Source: Arthrobacter zhangbolii (GTDB taxonomy: Bacteria > Actinomycetota > Actinomycetes > Actinomycetales > Micrococcaceae). From it: a DNA stretch of 64,000 bases. The stretch covers positions 2,790,001-2,854,000 of the forward strand of contig NZ_CP094984.1 in the NCBI RefSeq assembly GCF_022869865.1. Reading direction: 5' to 3'. The notes beneath the pieces were generated by a model. That model was not told the DNA's origin, did not search any database, and saw only the letters and a program-made list of their open reading frames with translations. Position 1 is the stretch's first letter; the number at the start of each line of letters is the position of its first letter. Of this stretch, positions 26,998 to 35,341 are shown in pieces. A program made the translations under genes and the position numbers.

Positions 26998-28647
26998 CTA
27001 GGGCATTGCCGGCCCGGTGCCGGCCAGCCTGCCGACGGCTTCCTCCCGCATGGCGACCTTCCGGATTTTCCCTGACACCGTCATTGGGAAACTGCCCCGG
27101 ATCTGCACGTATTTGGGAATCTTGTAGTGCGCCAGCGCTCCGCTGCAGAACTCCGCAATAGAGGCGGTGTCCGGTGCCGGTGCGCCCGGAACGGGGATGA
27201 TGCAGGCCATGAGTTCCTCGCCGTAGCGCTCATCCGGAATGCCGATGACCTGCACGTCCTGGATGTCCGGATGGGTATAGAGGAACTCCTCGATCTCGCG
27301 CGGATAGATGTTTTCTCCACCGCGGATCACCATGTCCTTGATCCGGCCCTCGATGCTGACATAGCCTTCCTCATCCATCCGGGCCAGATCGCCCGTGTGC
27401 ATCCAGCCGTCGGCGTCAATGGCCTCAGCCGTGGCGTCGGGCTGGTTCCAGTACCCGGTCATCACGCTGTAGCCGCGGGTGCACAGTTCACCGATCGCTC
27501 CGAACGGAACCTGTTCCCCGGTCCCCGGGTCCACCACCTGGCTTTCCAGATGCGGCATGGTACGCCCCACTGTCCGGGTGCGGCGGGCCAGTGAATCCCC
27601 GCCCCGTGTCATCGTCGAAACCGGGGAGGTTTCAGTCATCCCGTAGCAAATGGCCACTTCGTTCATGTTCATTTCCGCAATGACGCGCTTCATGATCTCC
27701 TCCGGGCAGGGCGAGCCCGCCATCACGCCGGTGCGCAGCGTGGAGAGGTCATACCGGTCGAAGTCCGGCAGGCCCAGCTCGGCAATGAACATCGTCGGCA
27801 CCCCGTACAGGGAGGTGCCTCCGTGCGCCTGGACCGCGGCAAGGGCAGCGCCGGCGTCGAACGTGCGGGAGGGAATCACGGTGGCCGCTCCGTGCGAGAG
27901 GGCTGCCAGATTCCCGATCACCATGCCGAAACAGTGATAGAAGGGCACCGGCAGGACCACCCGGTCCGCTTCCGTGTAGTCCAATAGTTCGCCGATGAAG
28001 TATCCGTTGTTCAGGATGTTTGCGTGCGTCAGGGTGGCACCTTTGGGGAAGCCAGTGGTCCCGGAGGTGTACTGGATGTTGATGGGGTCCCCGGGCCGGA
28101 GCCCGGCCATCCGTTCGGCCACGGCGGCCTCCCCTGCCGCTCCGGCGGCCCTCCCCGCGCGCGCCAGGGCGTTGAAGCTCCCGGCCCCATCACCGGCCAG
28201 GTGCACAAGTGCGGTCAGGGACCCGCCGCTTTCAAGCGCGGTCTGCGCCATGGCCGCATAGTCGCTGCGCTTCTCGCTCGGGGCGGTGAGCAGCATACGC
28301 ATCCCGCTCTGCCGCACCACAAAGTCCAGCTCGCTTTGCCGGTATGCCGGATCCACGTTCACCAGGATTGCCCCGGCCTTGGCGGTGGCGTATTGCGCCA
28401 CGGTCCATTCGGCACAGTTCGGTGACCAGATGCCCACCCGGTCCCCCGCCCCGATCCCCCGCGCCAGCAGCCCCGCGGCTACTGCATTGACCTCCGCGTT
28501 GAATTCGGCATACGTCCACGTCCGGCCGGTGGGGACGTCGATCACGGCAGTGGCCTGCGGAAAGCGCTGCGCGGTGCGTTCCAGGTTGGCACCGATGGTC
28601 TCGTCCAACAGCGGGGTATCGGAAGCGGAAGCGGCATATGAGGGCAA
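26998..28647 (-). CDS. Acyl-CoA synthetase (AMP-binding)
   Basis: The 549-residue protein is a complete ANL-family ligase. The P-loop is [20 protein letters not shown], the A5-like motif is [11 protein letters not shown], the A8 hinge is [27 protein letters not shown], and the C-terminal lysine is in [15 protein letters not shown]. It activates a carboxylic acid as acyl-AMP and transfers it to CoA. Resemblance to FadD-type medium/long-chain ligases suggests fatty acids as substrates, but chain length is not evident. No other beta-oxidation genes lie next to it. Confidence 0.9.
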   Translation of the reverse strand: MPSYAASASDTPLLDETIGANLERTAQRFPQATAVIDVPTGRTWTYAEFNAEVNAVAAGLLARGIGAGDRVGIWSPNCAEWTVAQYATAKAGAILVNVDPAYRQSELDFVVRQSGMRMLLTAPSEKRSDYAAMAQTALESGGSLTALVHLAGDGAGSFNALARAGRAAGAAGEAAVAERMAGLRPGDPINIQYTSGTTGFPKGATLTHANILNNGYFIGELLDYTEADRVVLPVPFYHCFGMVIGNLAALSHGAATVIPSRTFDAGAALAAVQAHGGTSLYGVPTMFIAELGLPDFDRYDLSTLRTGVMAGSPCPEEIMKRVIAEMNMNEVAICYGMTETSPVSTMTRGGDSLARRTRTVGRTMPHLESQVVDPGTGEQVPFGAIGELCTRGYSVMTGYWNQPDATAEAIDADGWMHTGDLARMDEEGYVSIEGRIKDMVIRGGENIYPREIEEFLYTHPDIQDVQVIGIPDERYGEELMACIIPVPGAPAPDTASIAEFCSGALAHYKIPKYVQIRGSFPMTVSGKIRKVAMREEAVGRLAGTGPAMP

Positions 28648-28764
28648 GGCAGACTCCTTCGGCTGCGGAACGTAGTGCCGTCACGCTACCAAGAGTTCCG
28701 CTTCCTGCGAAGAGACGGCGTGGGGGCAGCCGCACGGCAGCAGGCGGGGTCCTAAGGTAGGGAC

Positions 28765-29055
28765 ATGACTGATGCCACCAACCCCATTGAACTCCGTGCC
28801 ACCCTGGTCCCGAACCCCGGCGAGCGCACCCGGGTCCGGCTTGCCCTGGACATTGCCGTGGAACAGGTGCTCGCCGAGCCCGGCTGCCTGCGCTACGAAG
28901 TTGTCGAGGATTCAGAGCAGGAGATAGTCCTTGCCGAACGGTGGGCCTCCAAAGAGGACCTGGACCGCCATGCCCGCGGTCCTGCCTTCCAGGACCTGCA
29001 GGAATCGCTGAGCGCCCTGCTCGCCGAACCGTTGAAGGTGGAGCAGGTCCGCTGA
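28765..29055 (+). CDS. Antibiotic biosynthesis monooxygenase (ABM)-fold protein
   Basis: The 96-residue protein is a ferredoxin-like ABM domain: residues 8-13 form the first strand (ELRATL), and EPGCLRYEVVEDSEQEIVLAERWASKEDLDRHARGPA is the typical core of putative quinol monooxygenases such as YgiN. Such dimers oxidise quinols or similar aromatics without a cofactor, but many remain untested. It ends one base before the convergent amt gene. Confidence 0.82.
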   Translation: MTDATNPIELRATLVPNPGERTRVRLALDIAVEQVLAEPGCLRYEVVEDSEQEIVLAERWASKEDLDRHARGPAFQDLQESLSALLAEPLKVEQVR

Positions 29056-29056
29056 C

Positions 29057-30649
29057 TCAGTACGGCGTGATGGCCACGCGGTAGATCGAGTCGGGTTCTG
29101 CGCCGAAGCGCTTGAGCACCGCGACGACGGCCTCCTCGTGGTCGTCATCCACGGCTACCTGCACGCGCAGCCAGTCATCGAAGTCCATCCGCCGCTTTTC
29201 GCTGCGGAAGGCTTCGGTGCGGATTTTGCCGGTGTATACGGACGCCTCCGCCAGCTCCAGGGAACGCGCTCCTGCCATCAGCAGTGCGTCACGGAGCCCG
29301 TCGAGGCGTTCGGTATTAACCACGGCACTGACCAAATGGTTGGGCCGGGGATGCTTCCGCGCCTCGTCGGAGCTACCTCCGCTTGCTGCCCTGCCCGCCG
29401 CGGTGGGCCGTGAGGTGATGCCGTTGAGCGAGTAGGCCGAGGCGCCCTGCTGGACGTGGTCCAGGTCCTCCTGCTCCGGCCCCGGCTCGCGCAGCCCCAT
29501 AGTGCGGGAGATGATGGCCGCGATGATCCAGCTCAGCACGAACGAGAACAGCACAACGCAGACAATGGCAACCACCTGGTGCCACAGCAGCGATCCGCCG
29601 CCGCCGGAGAATACGCCGTCAGCGCTGACCGGGTTCACCGTGCTGTCCGCGAAAAACCCCAGAAGGAACGAGCCGAGGACGCCGCCCACAAAGTGCACGG
29701 CAATCACGTCCAGGGCGTCGTCGTAACGGAAAACCTGCTTGAGCCGTACGGCCAGCACGCACACACACCCGGCGATCAGCCCGATCAGCAGGGCCGCCCC
29801 GGTGCCGACAAAACCGGCGCAGGGGGTGATTGTTGCCAGCCCGGCCACTGCCCCGGAAACAGCGCCCACGAGGGTGCTGTGACCGCTGGTGAGGCGTTCC
29901 ACCAGCAGCCAGGTCAGCATGGCCGCGGCGCCGGCTATATGGGTGTTGATCAGTGCCTGGGCGGCAATCCCGTCCGCCTGCAGGCCGTCCCCCGCGTTGA
30001 ATCCGAACCAGCCGAACCACAGAATGCCGCCGCCCACCAGCATCAGCGGGAGGTTGTTCGGCGAGGTTTTCAGGTTGGGCCAGCCCCGGCGGCGGCCCAC
30101 CACCAGCAGCACCGCAACCGTGGCGGCACCGGCTGAGGCGTGGACCACCATGCCGCCTGCCCAGTCCTGGGCACCGAGTTGGCCCAGCCAGCCCTTCGGA
30201 TGCCACAGCCAGCGGGCCACCTGGGGATAGACCAAGATGGACCAGGCCGCCAGGAACACCACCCAGCCGGCGAATCGCAGCCGTCCCGCCGTGGCGCCGG
30301 TGATCAATGCAGGGGTGATGATGGCGAACATCATCTGGTACGCCACGAAGGCGAGCGCCGGAATGGTCACGCCGGTGGCCACGGTATGGAACTGCGGCGT
30401 ATCGACGCCGATGAGGGCGAACGCGTCAAACTCGCCGAGCACGGAGTTGCCCTCGTTGCTGAAGGCAAGCGTGTACCCCACCAGGACCCAGGTAACCGAG
30501 ATGACCCCTAGCGGAATGATGTTCTGCATCATCATGGTCAGCACGTTGCGCACAGGCACCATGCCGCCGTAGAAAAGTGCCAGTCCCGGTGTCATAAAAA
30601 GAACGAGTCCGGCACAGACCAGCACCCAGGCGGTATCCGCTCCGTTCAT
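29057..30649 (-). CDS. amt: Ammonium transporter with fused PII-like domain
   Basis: The 530-residue protein has an Amt channel (about residues 1-385, eleven membrane segments). The pore twin histidines are His170 in GGMVVHASAG and His319 in IAVHFVGGVLGS. After a linker (390-436) comes a PII/GlnB-like domain (437-530): LVSAVVNTERLDGLRDALLMAG, ELAEASVYTGKIRTEAFRSE and MDFDDWLRVQVAVDDDHEE follow the PII strands. The T-loop tyrosine is replaced (SEKRRMDF), and the GDGKIFV nucleotide segment is lost, so uridylylation and normal ATP/2-oxoglutarate binding look unlikely. The tail may gate the channel in cis. It is a candidate GlnR target. The ATG follows GGGAGG. Confidence 0.9.
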   Translation of the reverse strand: MNGADTAWVLVCAGLVLFMTPGLALFYGGMVPVRNVLTMMMQNIIPLGVISVTWVLVGYTLAFSNEGNSVLGEFDAFALIGVDTPQFHTVATGVTIPALAFVAYQMMFAIITPALITGATAGRLRFAGWVVFLAAWSILVYPQVARWLWHPKGWLGQLGAQDWAGGMVVHASAGAATVAVLLVVGRRRGWPNLKTSPNNLPLMLVGGGILWFGWFGFNAGDGLQADGIAAQALINTHIAGAAAMLTWLLVERLTSGHSTLVGAVSGAVAGLATITPCAGFVGTGAALLIGLIAGCVCVLAVRLKQVFRYDDALDVIAVHFVGGVLGSFLLGFFADSTVNPVSADGVFSGGGGSLLWHQVVAIVCVVLFSFVLSWIIAAIISRTMGLREPGPEQEDLDHVQQGASAYSLNGITSRPTAAGRAASGGSSDEARKHPRPNHLVSAVVNTERLDGLRDALLMAGARSLELAEASVYTGKIRTEAFRSEKRRMDFDDWLRVQVAVDDDHEEAVVAVLKRFGAEPDSIYRVAITPY

Positions 30650-30823
30650 GAGGAGCCTCCCGCCATAATCCGGTTCTTTCCGCTGCTACGGCACATGCTG
30701 TCCCCGCTTCCGACTCGTTCATCAGCTGTGAGTATTCAGGTGGCCGGGGCCGCGGAATCCGGCTCCGATGGCCAGATGAGCGTACCGCCGGGCAGATGGG
30801 CATCAGAAGAGTGCAGGCGCAGA

Positions 30824-30867
30824 CAACGGCCGGAAGGACCGATTTAGTGTGGTCCCGCCGGCCGTTG
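30824..30867. terminator. Hairpin downstream of the formaldehyde dehydrogenase gene
   Basis: CAACGGCCGG-AA-GGACC pairs with GGTCC-CG-CCGGCCGTTG around a 10-base loop (GATTTAGTGT). It lies 57 bases past the stop of the minus-strand formaldehyde dehydrogenase gene, in the gap before amt. There is no uridine tract, so termination is only likely. Confidence 0.55.
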
Positions 30868-30875
30868 CAGGTCGG

Positions 30876-30933
30876 TCAGCGTCCGCCAGCGGCCGCCCCT
30901 CAGCGTCCGTCAGCGGCCGTCCGTCAGTGTCCG
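30876..30933. repeat. 24-bp tandem repeats at the 3' end of the formaldehyde dehydrogenase gene
   Basis: Two full units (30876-30899 and 30900-30923, opening TCAGCGTCCGYCAGCGGCCG) and a partial third run into the last codons of the gene. The third unit supplies the stop codon complement TCA at 30924. The copies differ at a few positions. Confidence 0.75.
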
Positions 30934-32144
30934 GAGAGCATGCCGTTCGGATCAATCACATACTTTCGGGCCACTCCCGAGTCGAACTCGCGGTAGGACT
31001 CCGGTGCCTGGTCCAGGCTGATGGGGGTTGCGTTCACTGCCTTGGCTATCTGGACGCGGTCATGCAGGATCGCCATCATCAGTTCCCGGTTGTATTTCAT
31101 CACCGGACACTGCCCGGTGGTGAAGGACAGGGACTTTGCCCAGCCCGTCCCCAGGTCCAGGCTCAGTGATCCCTTGCGGGCCGCCTCGTCGATTCCGCCC
31201 GGATCCCCTGTCACATAGAGGCCCGGAATCCCCAGCGCGCCGCCGGCCGCCGTGACGTCCATCAGCGCATTCAGGACCGTGGCCGGCGCCTCGGTGCTGG
31301 AACCGGAACCGTGCCCGCGGGCTTCGAAGCCCACGGCGTCCACTGCGCAATCCACTTCCGGAACGCCCAGGATCGATTCGATCTGGTCCTTCGGGTCCCC
31401 CAGTGACACATCCACCGTTTCGCAGCCGAAGCTGCGGGCCTGCTCCAGCCGCTCCTGGTTCAGGTCACCAACGATCACGGCTGCGGCGCCCAGCAGCTGG
31501 GCCGAAGCCGCGGCCGCGAGCCCCACCGGGCCGGCGCCGGCAATGTAGACGGTGGAACCGACGCCCACTCCTGCCGTGACCGCTCCGTGGTAACCGGTGG
31601 GGAAAATGTCCGAGAGCATGGTCAGGTCCAGGATCTTTTCCATGGCCTGGTCCTTGTCCGGAAAACGCAGCAGATTCCAGTCCGCATAGGGAACCAGGGC
31701 GTACTCCGCCTGCCCGCCTACCCAGCCGCCCATATCCACGTATCCGTAGGCGCTGCCGGGCCGGTCCGGGTTCACGTTCAGGCAGATGCCGGTTTTGCGT
31801 TCCTTGCAGTTGCGGCACCGGCCGCAGGAAATGTTGAACGGGACCGAAACCAGGTCCCCCACGTTGATGAATTCCACATCCGGTCCGGTTTCCACCACTT
31901 CACCGGTGATTTCGTGCCCCAGGATCAGGTTCGGCGGCGCCGTCGTCCGGCCGCGCACCATGTGCTGGTCCGATCCGCAGATGTTGGTGGTGACCACCTT
32001 CAGGATCGCTGCGTGGGGAAGCTTCCGTCCGATGTTGGCGGGATTCACTCCCGGCCCGTCCCGTAGTTCGAAGGTGGGGTAGTCGATGTCCTGCACTTCC
32101 ACTACACCGGGTTCGATGTAGGCAACTCCTCGATTGGAACTCAT
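30924..32144 (-). CDS. fdhA: Glutathione-independent formaldehyde dehydrogenase
   Basis: The 406-residue protein is a medium-chain zinc dehydrogenase. It closely follows the Pseudomonas putida enzyme: TTNICGSDQHMVRGRTTAPP (catalytic zinc Cys), LGHEITGEVVETG, the structural-zinc cysteines in SCGRCRNCKERKTGICLNVN, AYGYVDMGGWVGGQAEYALV and the NAD motif AGAGPVGLAAAASAQ. Such enzymes oxidise formaldehyde with NAD and no thiol cofactor; relatives act as aldehyde dismutases. I chose the ATG at 32144 because GAGG precedes it and the conserved MSSNRG start begins there. In a mycothiol-producing host this gives a thiol-independent route beside the mycothiol route. Confidence 0.9.
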   Translation of the reverse strand: MSSNRGVAYIEPGVVEVQDIDYPTFELRDGPGVNPANIGRKLPHAAILKVVTTNICGSDQHMVRGRTTAPPNLILGHEITGEVVETGPDVEFINVGDLVSVPFNISCGRCRNCKERKTGICLNVNPDRPGSAYGYVDMGGWVGGQAEYALVPYADWNLLRFPDKDQAMEKILDLTMLSDIFPTGYHGAVTAGVGVGSTVYIAGAGPVGLAAAASAQLLGAAAVIVGDLNQERLEQARSFGCETVDVSLGDPKDQIESILGVPEVDCAVDAVGFEARGHGSGSSTEAPATVLNALMDVTAAGGALGIPGLYVTGDPGGIDEAARKGSLSLDLGTGWAKSLSFTTGQCPVMKYNRELMMAILHDRVQIAKAVNATPISLDQAPESYREFDSGVARKYVIDPNGMLSGH

Positions 32145-32301
32145 GGCGGCCTCGCTGTCTCTTGTCGTCGTTGACTGCATGCAGGCGTTCCTCCCCCGGG
32201 CAGATCGCCCTTGCGAGTGAGGTTACAACCGGCACGGCGGCGGCGGTAGACAGTAGCGGAAGGCAGCGGCCCTCTCAGCCCGCGGCTACCTGATTAAACG
32301 A

Positions 32302-32337
32302 CGGAAGGCAGGCACCCTGTGCGGTGCCTGCCTTCCG
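32302..32337 (-). terminator. Terminator after the thioredoxin gene
   Basis: A perfect 15-base stem (CGGAAGGCAGGCACC and its complement) closes on the 6-base loop CTGTGC. On the minus strand the tail is TCGTTTAA. It lies 17 bases past the thioredoxin stop. Confidence 0.85.
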
Positions 32338-32353
32338 GGGAAAACTGCGGGAG

Positions 32354-32755
32354 CTAGCTCTGGGTGGGCTGTCCGTTGGAGCCTGCGGCACCCTCGCGTT
32401 CCTGCGCTGCGATCTGCTCGTGCACGGCCTTCATGTCCAGGCCCTTCACTGCGTCCACCAGTTCACTGAACTGGCTGGCATTGAGGGCGCCGGGCTGGGA
32501 GAAGACAAGTACCTTTTCGCGGAACGCCATCAGCGTGGGGATGGAGGTGATGCCTGCGGCGGCTGCGAGCCCCTGCTCGGCCTCGGTGTCCACCTTGGCG
32601 AAGGTGATGTCCTCGTGCTGCTGCGAAACGGAGTCGTAGACCGGCGCGAACTGTTTGCAGGGTCCGCACCAATCCGCCCAGAAGTCCACGAAGACGATGT
32701 CGTTTTCCTCGATGGTTTCGGGGAAGGTTGCTTCGGTGATGTCGATAGTAGCCAT
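32354..32755 (-). CDS. trxA: Thioredoxin
   Basis: The 133-residue protein has a thioredoxin fold with active site WCGPC (Cys30, Cys33), the cis-proline loop SIPTLMAFRE and a longer C-terminal helix ending GSNGQPTQS. It reduces protein disulfides. It lies 34 bases after the minus-strand MarR gene, so the two probably share a transcript and the regulator may sense oxidative or electrophile stress. A terminator follows. Confidence 0.93.
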   Translation of the reverse strand: MATIDITEATFPETIEENDIVFVDFWADWCGPCKQFAPVYDSVSQQHEDITFAKVDTEAEQGLAAAAGITSIPTLMAFREKVLVFSQPGALNASQFSELVDAVKGLDMKAVHEQIAAQEREGAAGSNGQPTQS

Positions 32756-32789
32756 CCTCCAACGCTAACGGGGCTGAAGGGCAATGTCT

Positions 32790-33257
32790 CTAGCTGTTCG
32801 CTGACCGGTGAAGCGGGCCCTGGGCCGGAGGCAGCTCCGTCAGACGGCGGATCACCGGCAATGCAGCCGCCAGCGCGGTCCGGTCCTCCGGACTCAGCTG
32901 CCGAAGCAGGTCTGCCATCAGGGCGGTCCGGTTACGGTCTCCTTCTGCCAGCGCCTTGGCGCCTTCGGGGGTCAGGGTGACCCGGACGCCGCGGGAATCA
33001 GCGGGATCGGGACTGCGCAGCAGCAGTCCGGCGGCTTCGAGCCGGATGATCTGCTCGGTGGCACTGGGCACCTTCACCCCGAGGTTCCGGGCTATTCCGG
33101 TAACCCGCATGCCGTCACCGGCGGCCATTCTCAGGACGCTGATCTGACTGGAGCTCAGGTCTGTATCCGCATCCATGTTGCGGGCAATGTACAGTGCCAG
33201 CCGGAGCGATTCGCGAAACCCCTCCGCGAGTTCATCCAGTGCGGGATCGGTCTTCAT
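32790..33257 (-). CDS. MarR-family transcriptional regulator
   Basis: The 155-residue protein has the MarR winged helix: ALYIARNMDADTDLSSSQISVLRMAA, then the recognition helix region ARNLGVKVPSATEQIIRLEAAGLL and the wing RSPDPADSRGVRVTLTPEG. I chose the ATG at 33257. The palindrome TTAGGGACCCTAA lies two bases upstream of the start and suggests autorepression. The thioredoxin gene follows at once and may be a target. The ligand is unknown. Confidence 0.88.
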   Translation of the reverse strand: MKTDPALDELAEGFRESLRLALYIARNMDADTDLSSSQISVLRMAAGDGMRVTGIARNLGVKVPSATEQIIRLEAAGLLLRSPDPADSRGVRVTLTPEGAKALAEGDRNRTALMADLLRQLSPEDRTALAAALPVIRRLTELPPAQGPLHRSANS

Positions 33258-33259
33258 AT

Positions 33260-33272
33260 TTAGGGACCCTAA
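33260..33272. promoter_or_regulatory. Palindromic operator at the MarR gene start
   Basis: TTAGGG-A-CCCTAA is a perfect odd palindrome ending two bases before the ATG of the MarR gene. Its place and form fit a dimeric MarR repressor blocking its own operon. Confidence 0.6.
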
Positions 33273-33313
33273 TGTCTTCGGGGTGGCGGGCGCAAGCACC
33301 CGGGATACGGAAA

Positions 33314-33346
33314 AACCCGCCCTCACCGGTTAGGCGAGGACGGGTT
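33314..33346 (-). terminator. Terminator after tRNA-Tyr
   Basis: AACCCG-C-CCTC pairs with GAGG-A-CGGGTT across an 11-base loop and is followed on the minus strand by TTTT. It sits 7 bases past the 3' end of tRNA-Tyr. Confidence 0.82.
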
Positions 33347-33352
33347 AGCCGG

Positions 33353-33434
33353 TGGCAGATGAGGGATTCGAACCCCCGTAGGCGTTGCCAGCTGATTTAC
33401 AGTCAGCCCCCTTTGGCCGCTCGGGTAATCTGCC
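33353..33434 (-). tRNA. tRNA-Tyr (anticodon GTA)
   Basis: The minus strand gives GGCAGAT / TACCCGAGCGGCCAAAGGGG / GCTGA-CTGTAAA-TCAGC / a long variable arm TGGCAACGCCTAC / GGGGG-TTCGAAT-CCCTC / ATCTGCC-A. The anticodon is GTA, and the 82-base length with a long variable arm is typical of bacterial tRNA-Tyr. CCA is not encoded. Confidence 0.95.
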
Positions 33435-33550
33435 GAACGTCTTCAAGTGAAGACTTTGTCCGCAGTAACTGCGGGCAAGACAACTTTACCGAAGATTCTC
33501 CGAAGTTACGAATCGGGGATTCCACACCGCCTGCAGACCCGCAAAACTGC

Positions 33551-33922
33551 CTACAGCCCGCGCTCAATCCGGGCCTGGACCTGGGCATAAAAGCGGTCCG
33601 CCTGCAGTTGCGTCACGGATCCCCATTCCACCGCGTTCGCCAGATCCGTGCGGACACCTCCGAGCCGTTCGGCAGCGCTCTCGGCGCGTTCGACGTCGGG
33701 CTCCGGCAGGGCCGAGGGGCACGGCGCAGGGGCGGACACGGGGCTGCTTTCGGCCGCCCGAGCCGGTGCGGCAGCCGCGGCCCCCAGTCCGGCCGCAGAG
33801 GCTGCCGCAAGGAATGACCCGGCGGCGGCTGTGCGGAACCGCAGCGCGGCGGGACGGCGGGGTGAAGGGCGGGGAGTTGGTAACTGCTGGTTTTCCACCC
33901 CCTCAGCCTGTCCCATGTCCAT
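33551..33922 (-). CDS. Small predicted secreted protein
   Basis: The 123-residue protein has a basic N-terminus with RR pairs, a hydrophobic Ala/Gly stretch at about residues 33-55 and a likely cleavage site after PARA (about 57). The mature part is an Ala/Pro-rich segment and then the helix AESAAERLGGVRTDLANAVEWGSVTQLQADRFYAQVQARIERGL. The ATG at 33922 follows GGTGA. No family is recognised. The RR pair lacks the full Tat motif, so Sec export is more likely. Codon pattern and signal layout support a real gene, but the assignment is moderate. Confidence 0.55.
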   Translation of the reverse strand: MDMGQAEGVENQQLPTPRPSPRRPAALRFRTAAAGSFLAAASAAGLGAAAAAPARAAESSPVSAPAPCPSALPEPDVERAESAAERLGGVRTDLANAVEWGSVTQLQADRFYAQVQARIERGL

Positions 33923-34031
33923 GTGACATCACCGGGCGTTTACTGGATACAGGCTGGGAACCGGGCACATCCAGGCGGAGAACCTACTACGCTAAGTACC
34001 AGGAAAAGCCACCAACCCGAGGAGTCCAGAG

Positions 34032-34523
34032 ATGGCCAGCGAGTCCACGTTCGACGTAGTCAGCAAGATCGACAAACAGGAAGTAGCCAACGCCCTGAAC
34101 CAGGCGCAGAAGGAAATTGCCCAGCGGTATGACTTCAAGGGCGTTGGAGCCGAGGTGGACTTCAGCGGCGAGAAGATCCTGATGAAGGCCAACTCCGAGG
34201 ACCGGGTCAAGGCGGTCCTGGACGTGCTGCAGTCCAAGCTGGTCAAGCGCGGAATCTCGCTGAAGTCCCTGGATGCGGGCGAGCCTTTCGCTTCCGGCAA
34301 GGAATACCGGATCGAAGCCTCCATGAAGGAGGGCATCGCGCAGGACCAGGCGAAGAAGATCAACAAGCTGATCCGCGACGAAGGCCCCAAGGGCGTCAAG
34401 TCCCAGATCCAGGGCGATGAGCTGCGCGTCAGCTCCAAGTCCCGCGATGATCTGCAGGCCACCATGGCACTGCTGAAGGGTGCAGACCTGGAAGTGGACC
34501 TGCAGTTCATCAACTTCCGCTAA
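34032..34523 (+). CDS. YajQ-family nucleotide-binding protein
   Basis: The 163-residue protein matches the YajQ/UPF0234 family along its full length: [79 protein letters not shown] and [12 protein letters not shown]. Members have two RRM-like domains; some bind cyclic di-GMP or tRNA. Whether this one binds c-di-GMP cannot be told. GAGGAG precedes the ATG. A hairpin separates it from the convergent phosphatase gene. Confidence 0.93.
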   Translation: MASESTFDVVSKIDKQEVANALNQAQKEIAQRYDFKGVGAEVDFSGEKILMKANSEDRVKAVLDVLQSKLVKRGISLKSLDAGEPFASGKEYRIEASMKEGIAQDQAKKINKLIRDEGPKGVKSQIQGDELRVSSKSRDDLQATMALLKGADLEVDLQFINFR

Positions 34524-34564
34524 AGCGGGTTTTCCGGGGCGTTCCCACTCCCGGGTCAACGACG

Positions 34565-34600
34565 ACGGCGCCGCCTCCGGTTCACTGGAGACGGCGCCGT
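34565..34600. terminator. Hairpin between yajQ and the phosphatase gene
   Basis: ACGGCGCCGCCTCC pairs with GGAGACGGCGCCGT (one mismatch) across an 8-base loop. It lies between two convergent genes and may serve both. A uridine tract is lacking. Confidence 0.65.
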
Positions 34601-34622
34601 TCGAGTGTGAAGACCTGTGGTT

Positions 34623-35300
34623 TTACAGGGCGACGTTGTCCGCCGCCGGGCCGTCCTCACCGAAGTCCTGCAGTGCCTCCCCGCCCACGGGCTCGCCCAT
34701 CCAGGTAAGCAGCTGCCACGGGCCCAGTCCCCCGCCGGGCAGCTCCGGAGCCTCCATGACAGCCACCCCGGTGTTGCTCAGTGCGTTCTGCACAATAAAG
34801 TCCGCCCCCACGTTCTCCGCACGGGCGGTGGCCCAGGCCCGGATGATGGCGCCGTGGCTGAAGATCGCCGGCGTCTTCAGGCCGGCTCCGGCCAGTTCCC
34901 GGACCACCGCGTCGAAGCGGGCCAGCGTGGCAGCCCCGTCGGGACCGCCGGGCATCCTCGCGCCGGTATCGCCCTGCACCCACCGGTACACCGTTTTCAG
35001 GTAGGTGATGATCGAGTCGCGGTCATTGCGCATTTCCAGCGTCCCGGCCGAGACTTCGCGCAGGCCGTCCCGGATCTGCACCGGCAGGCCCAGGGCAGCC
35101 GCCAGGGGCGCGGCGGTCAGCTGCGTGCGGGTCAGGTTGGAGGCGAAGATCCCGTCGATGGGTTCGGCGCCCAGGGCGTCAGGCAGGGCGGCTGCCTGCT
35201 CCAGTCCCAGTTCGGTCAGCCCGGGTCCCGGGACACCGGTGTCCAGGAAGTGCCCGATGTTTGACGGGGTCTGGCCGTGCCGGATGAGTAAAAGGCGCAT
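34623..35300 (-). CDS. Histidine phosphatase family protein
   Basis: The 225-residue protein begins MRLLLIRHGQTPSN, the phosphoglycerate-mutase-like RHG motif with the phosphorylated histidine. The second histidine lies in AIFSHGAIIRAW. The segment IFASNLTRTQLTAAPLA is also typical. No substrate clue is present. Such proteins include cofactor-dependent phosphatases of small metabolites. Confidence 0.88.
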   Translation of the reverse strand: MRLLLIRHGQTPSNIGHFLDTGVPGPGLTELGLEQAAALPDALGAEPIDGIFASNLTRTQLTAAPLAAALGLPVQIRDGLREVSAGTLEMRNDRDSIITYLKTVYRWVQGDTGARMPGGPDGAATLARFDAVVRELAGAGLKTPAIFSHGAIIRAWATARAENVGADFIVQNALSNTGVAVMEAPELPGGGLGPWQLLTWMGEPVGGEALQDFGEDGPAADNVAL

Positions 35301-35341
35301 TCCCGAAGCCTACTTCCTCCCCTGCATTCCGGCAGGCCGGC

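Noticed and set aside
30650-30760. GlnR box before amt
   Set aside because: I looked for GTnAC-N6-GaAAC repeats and found no convincing match.
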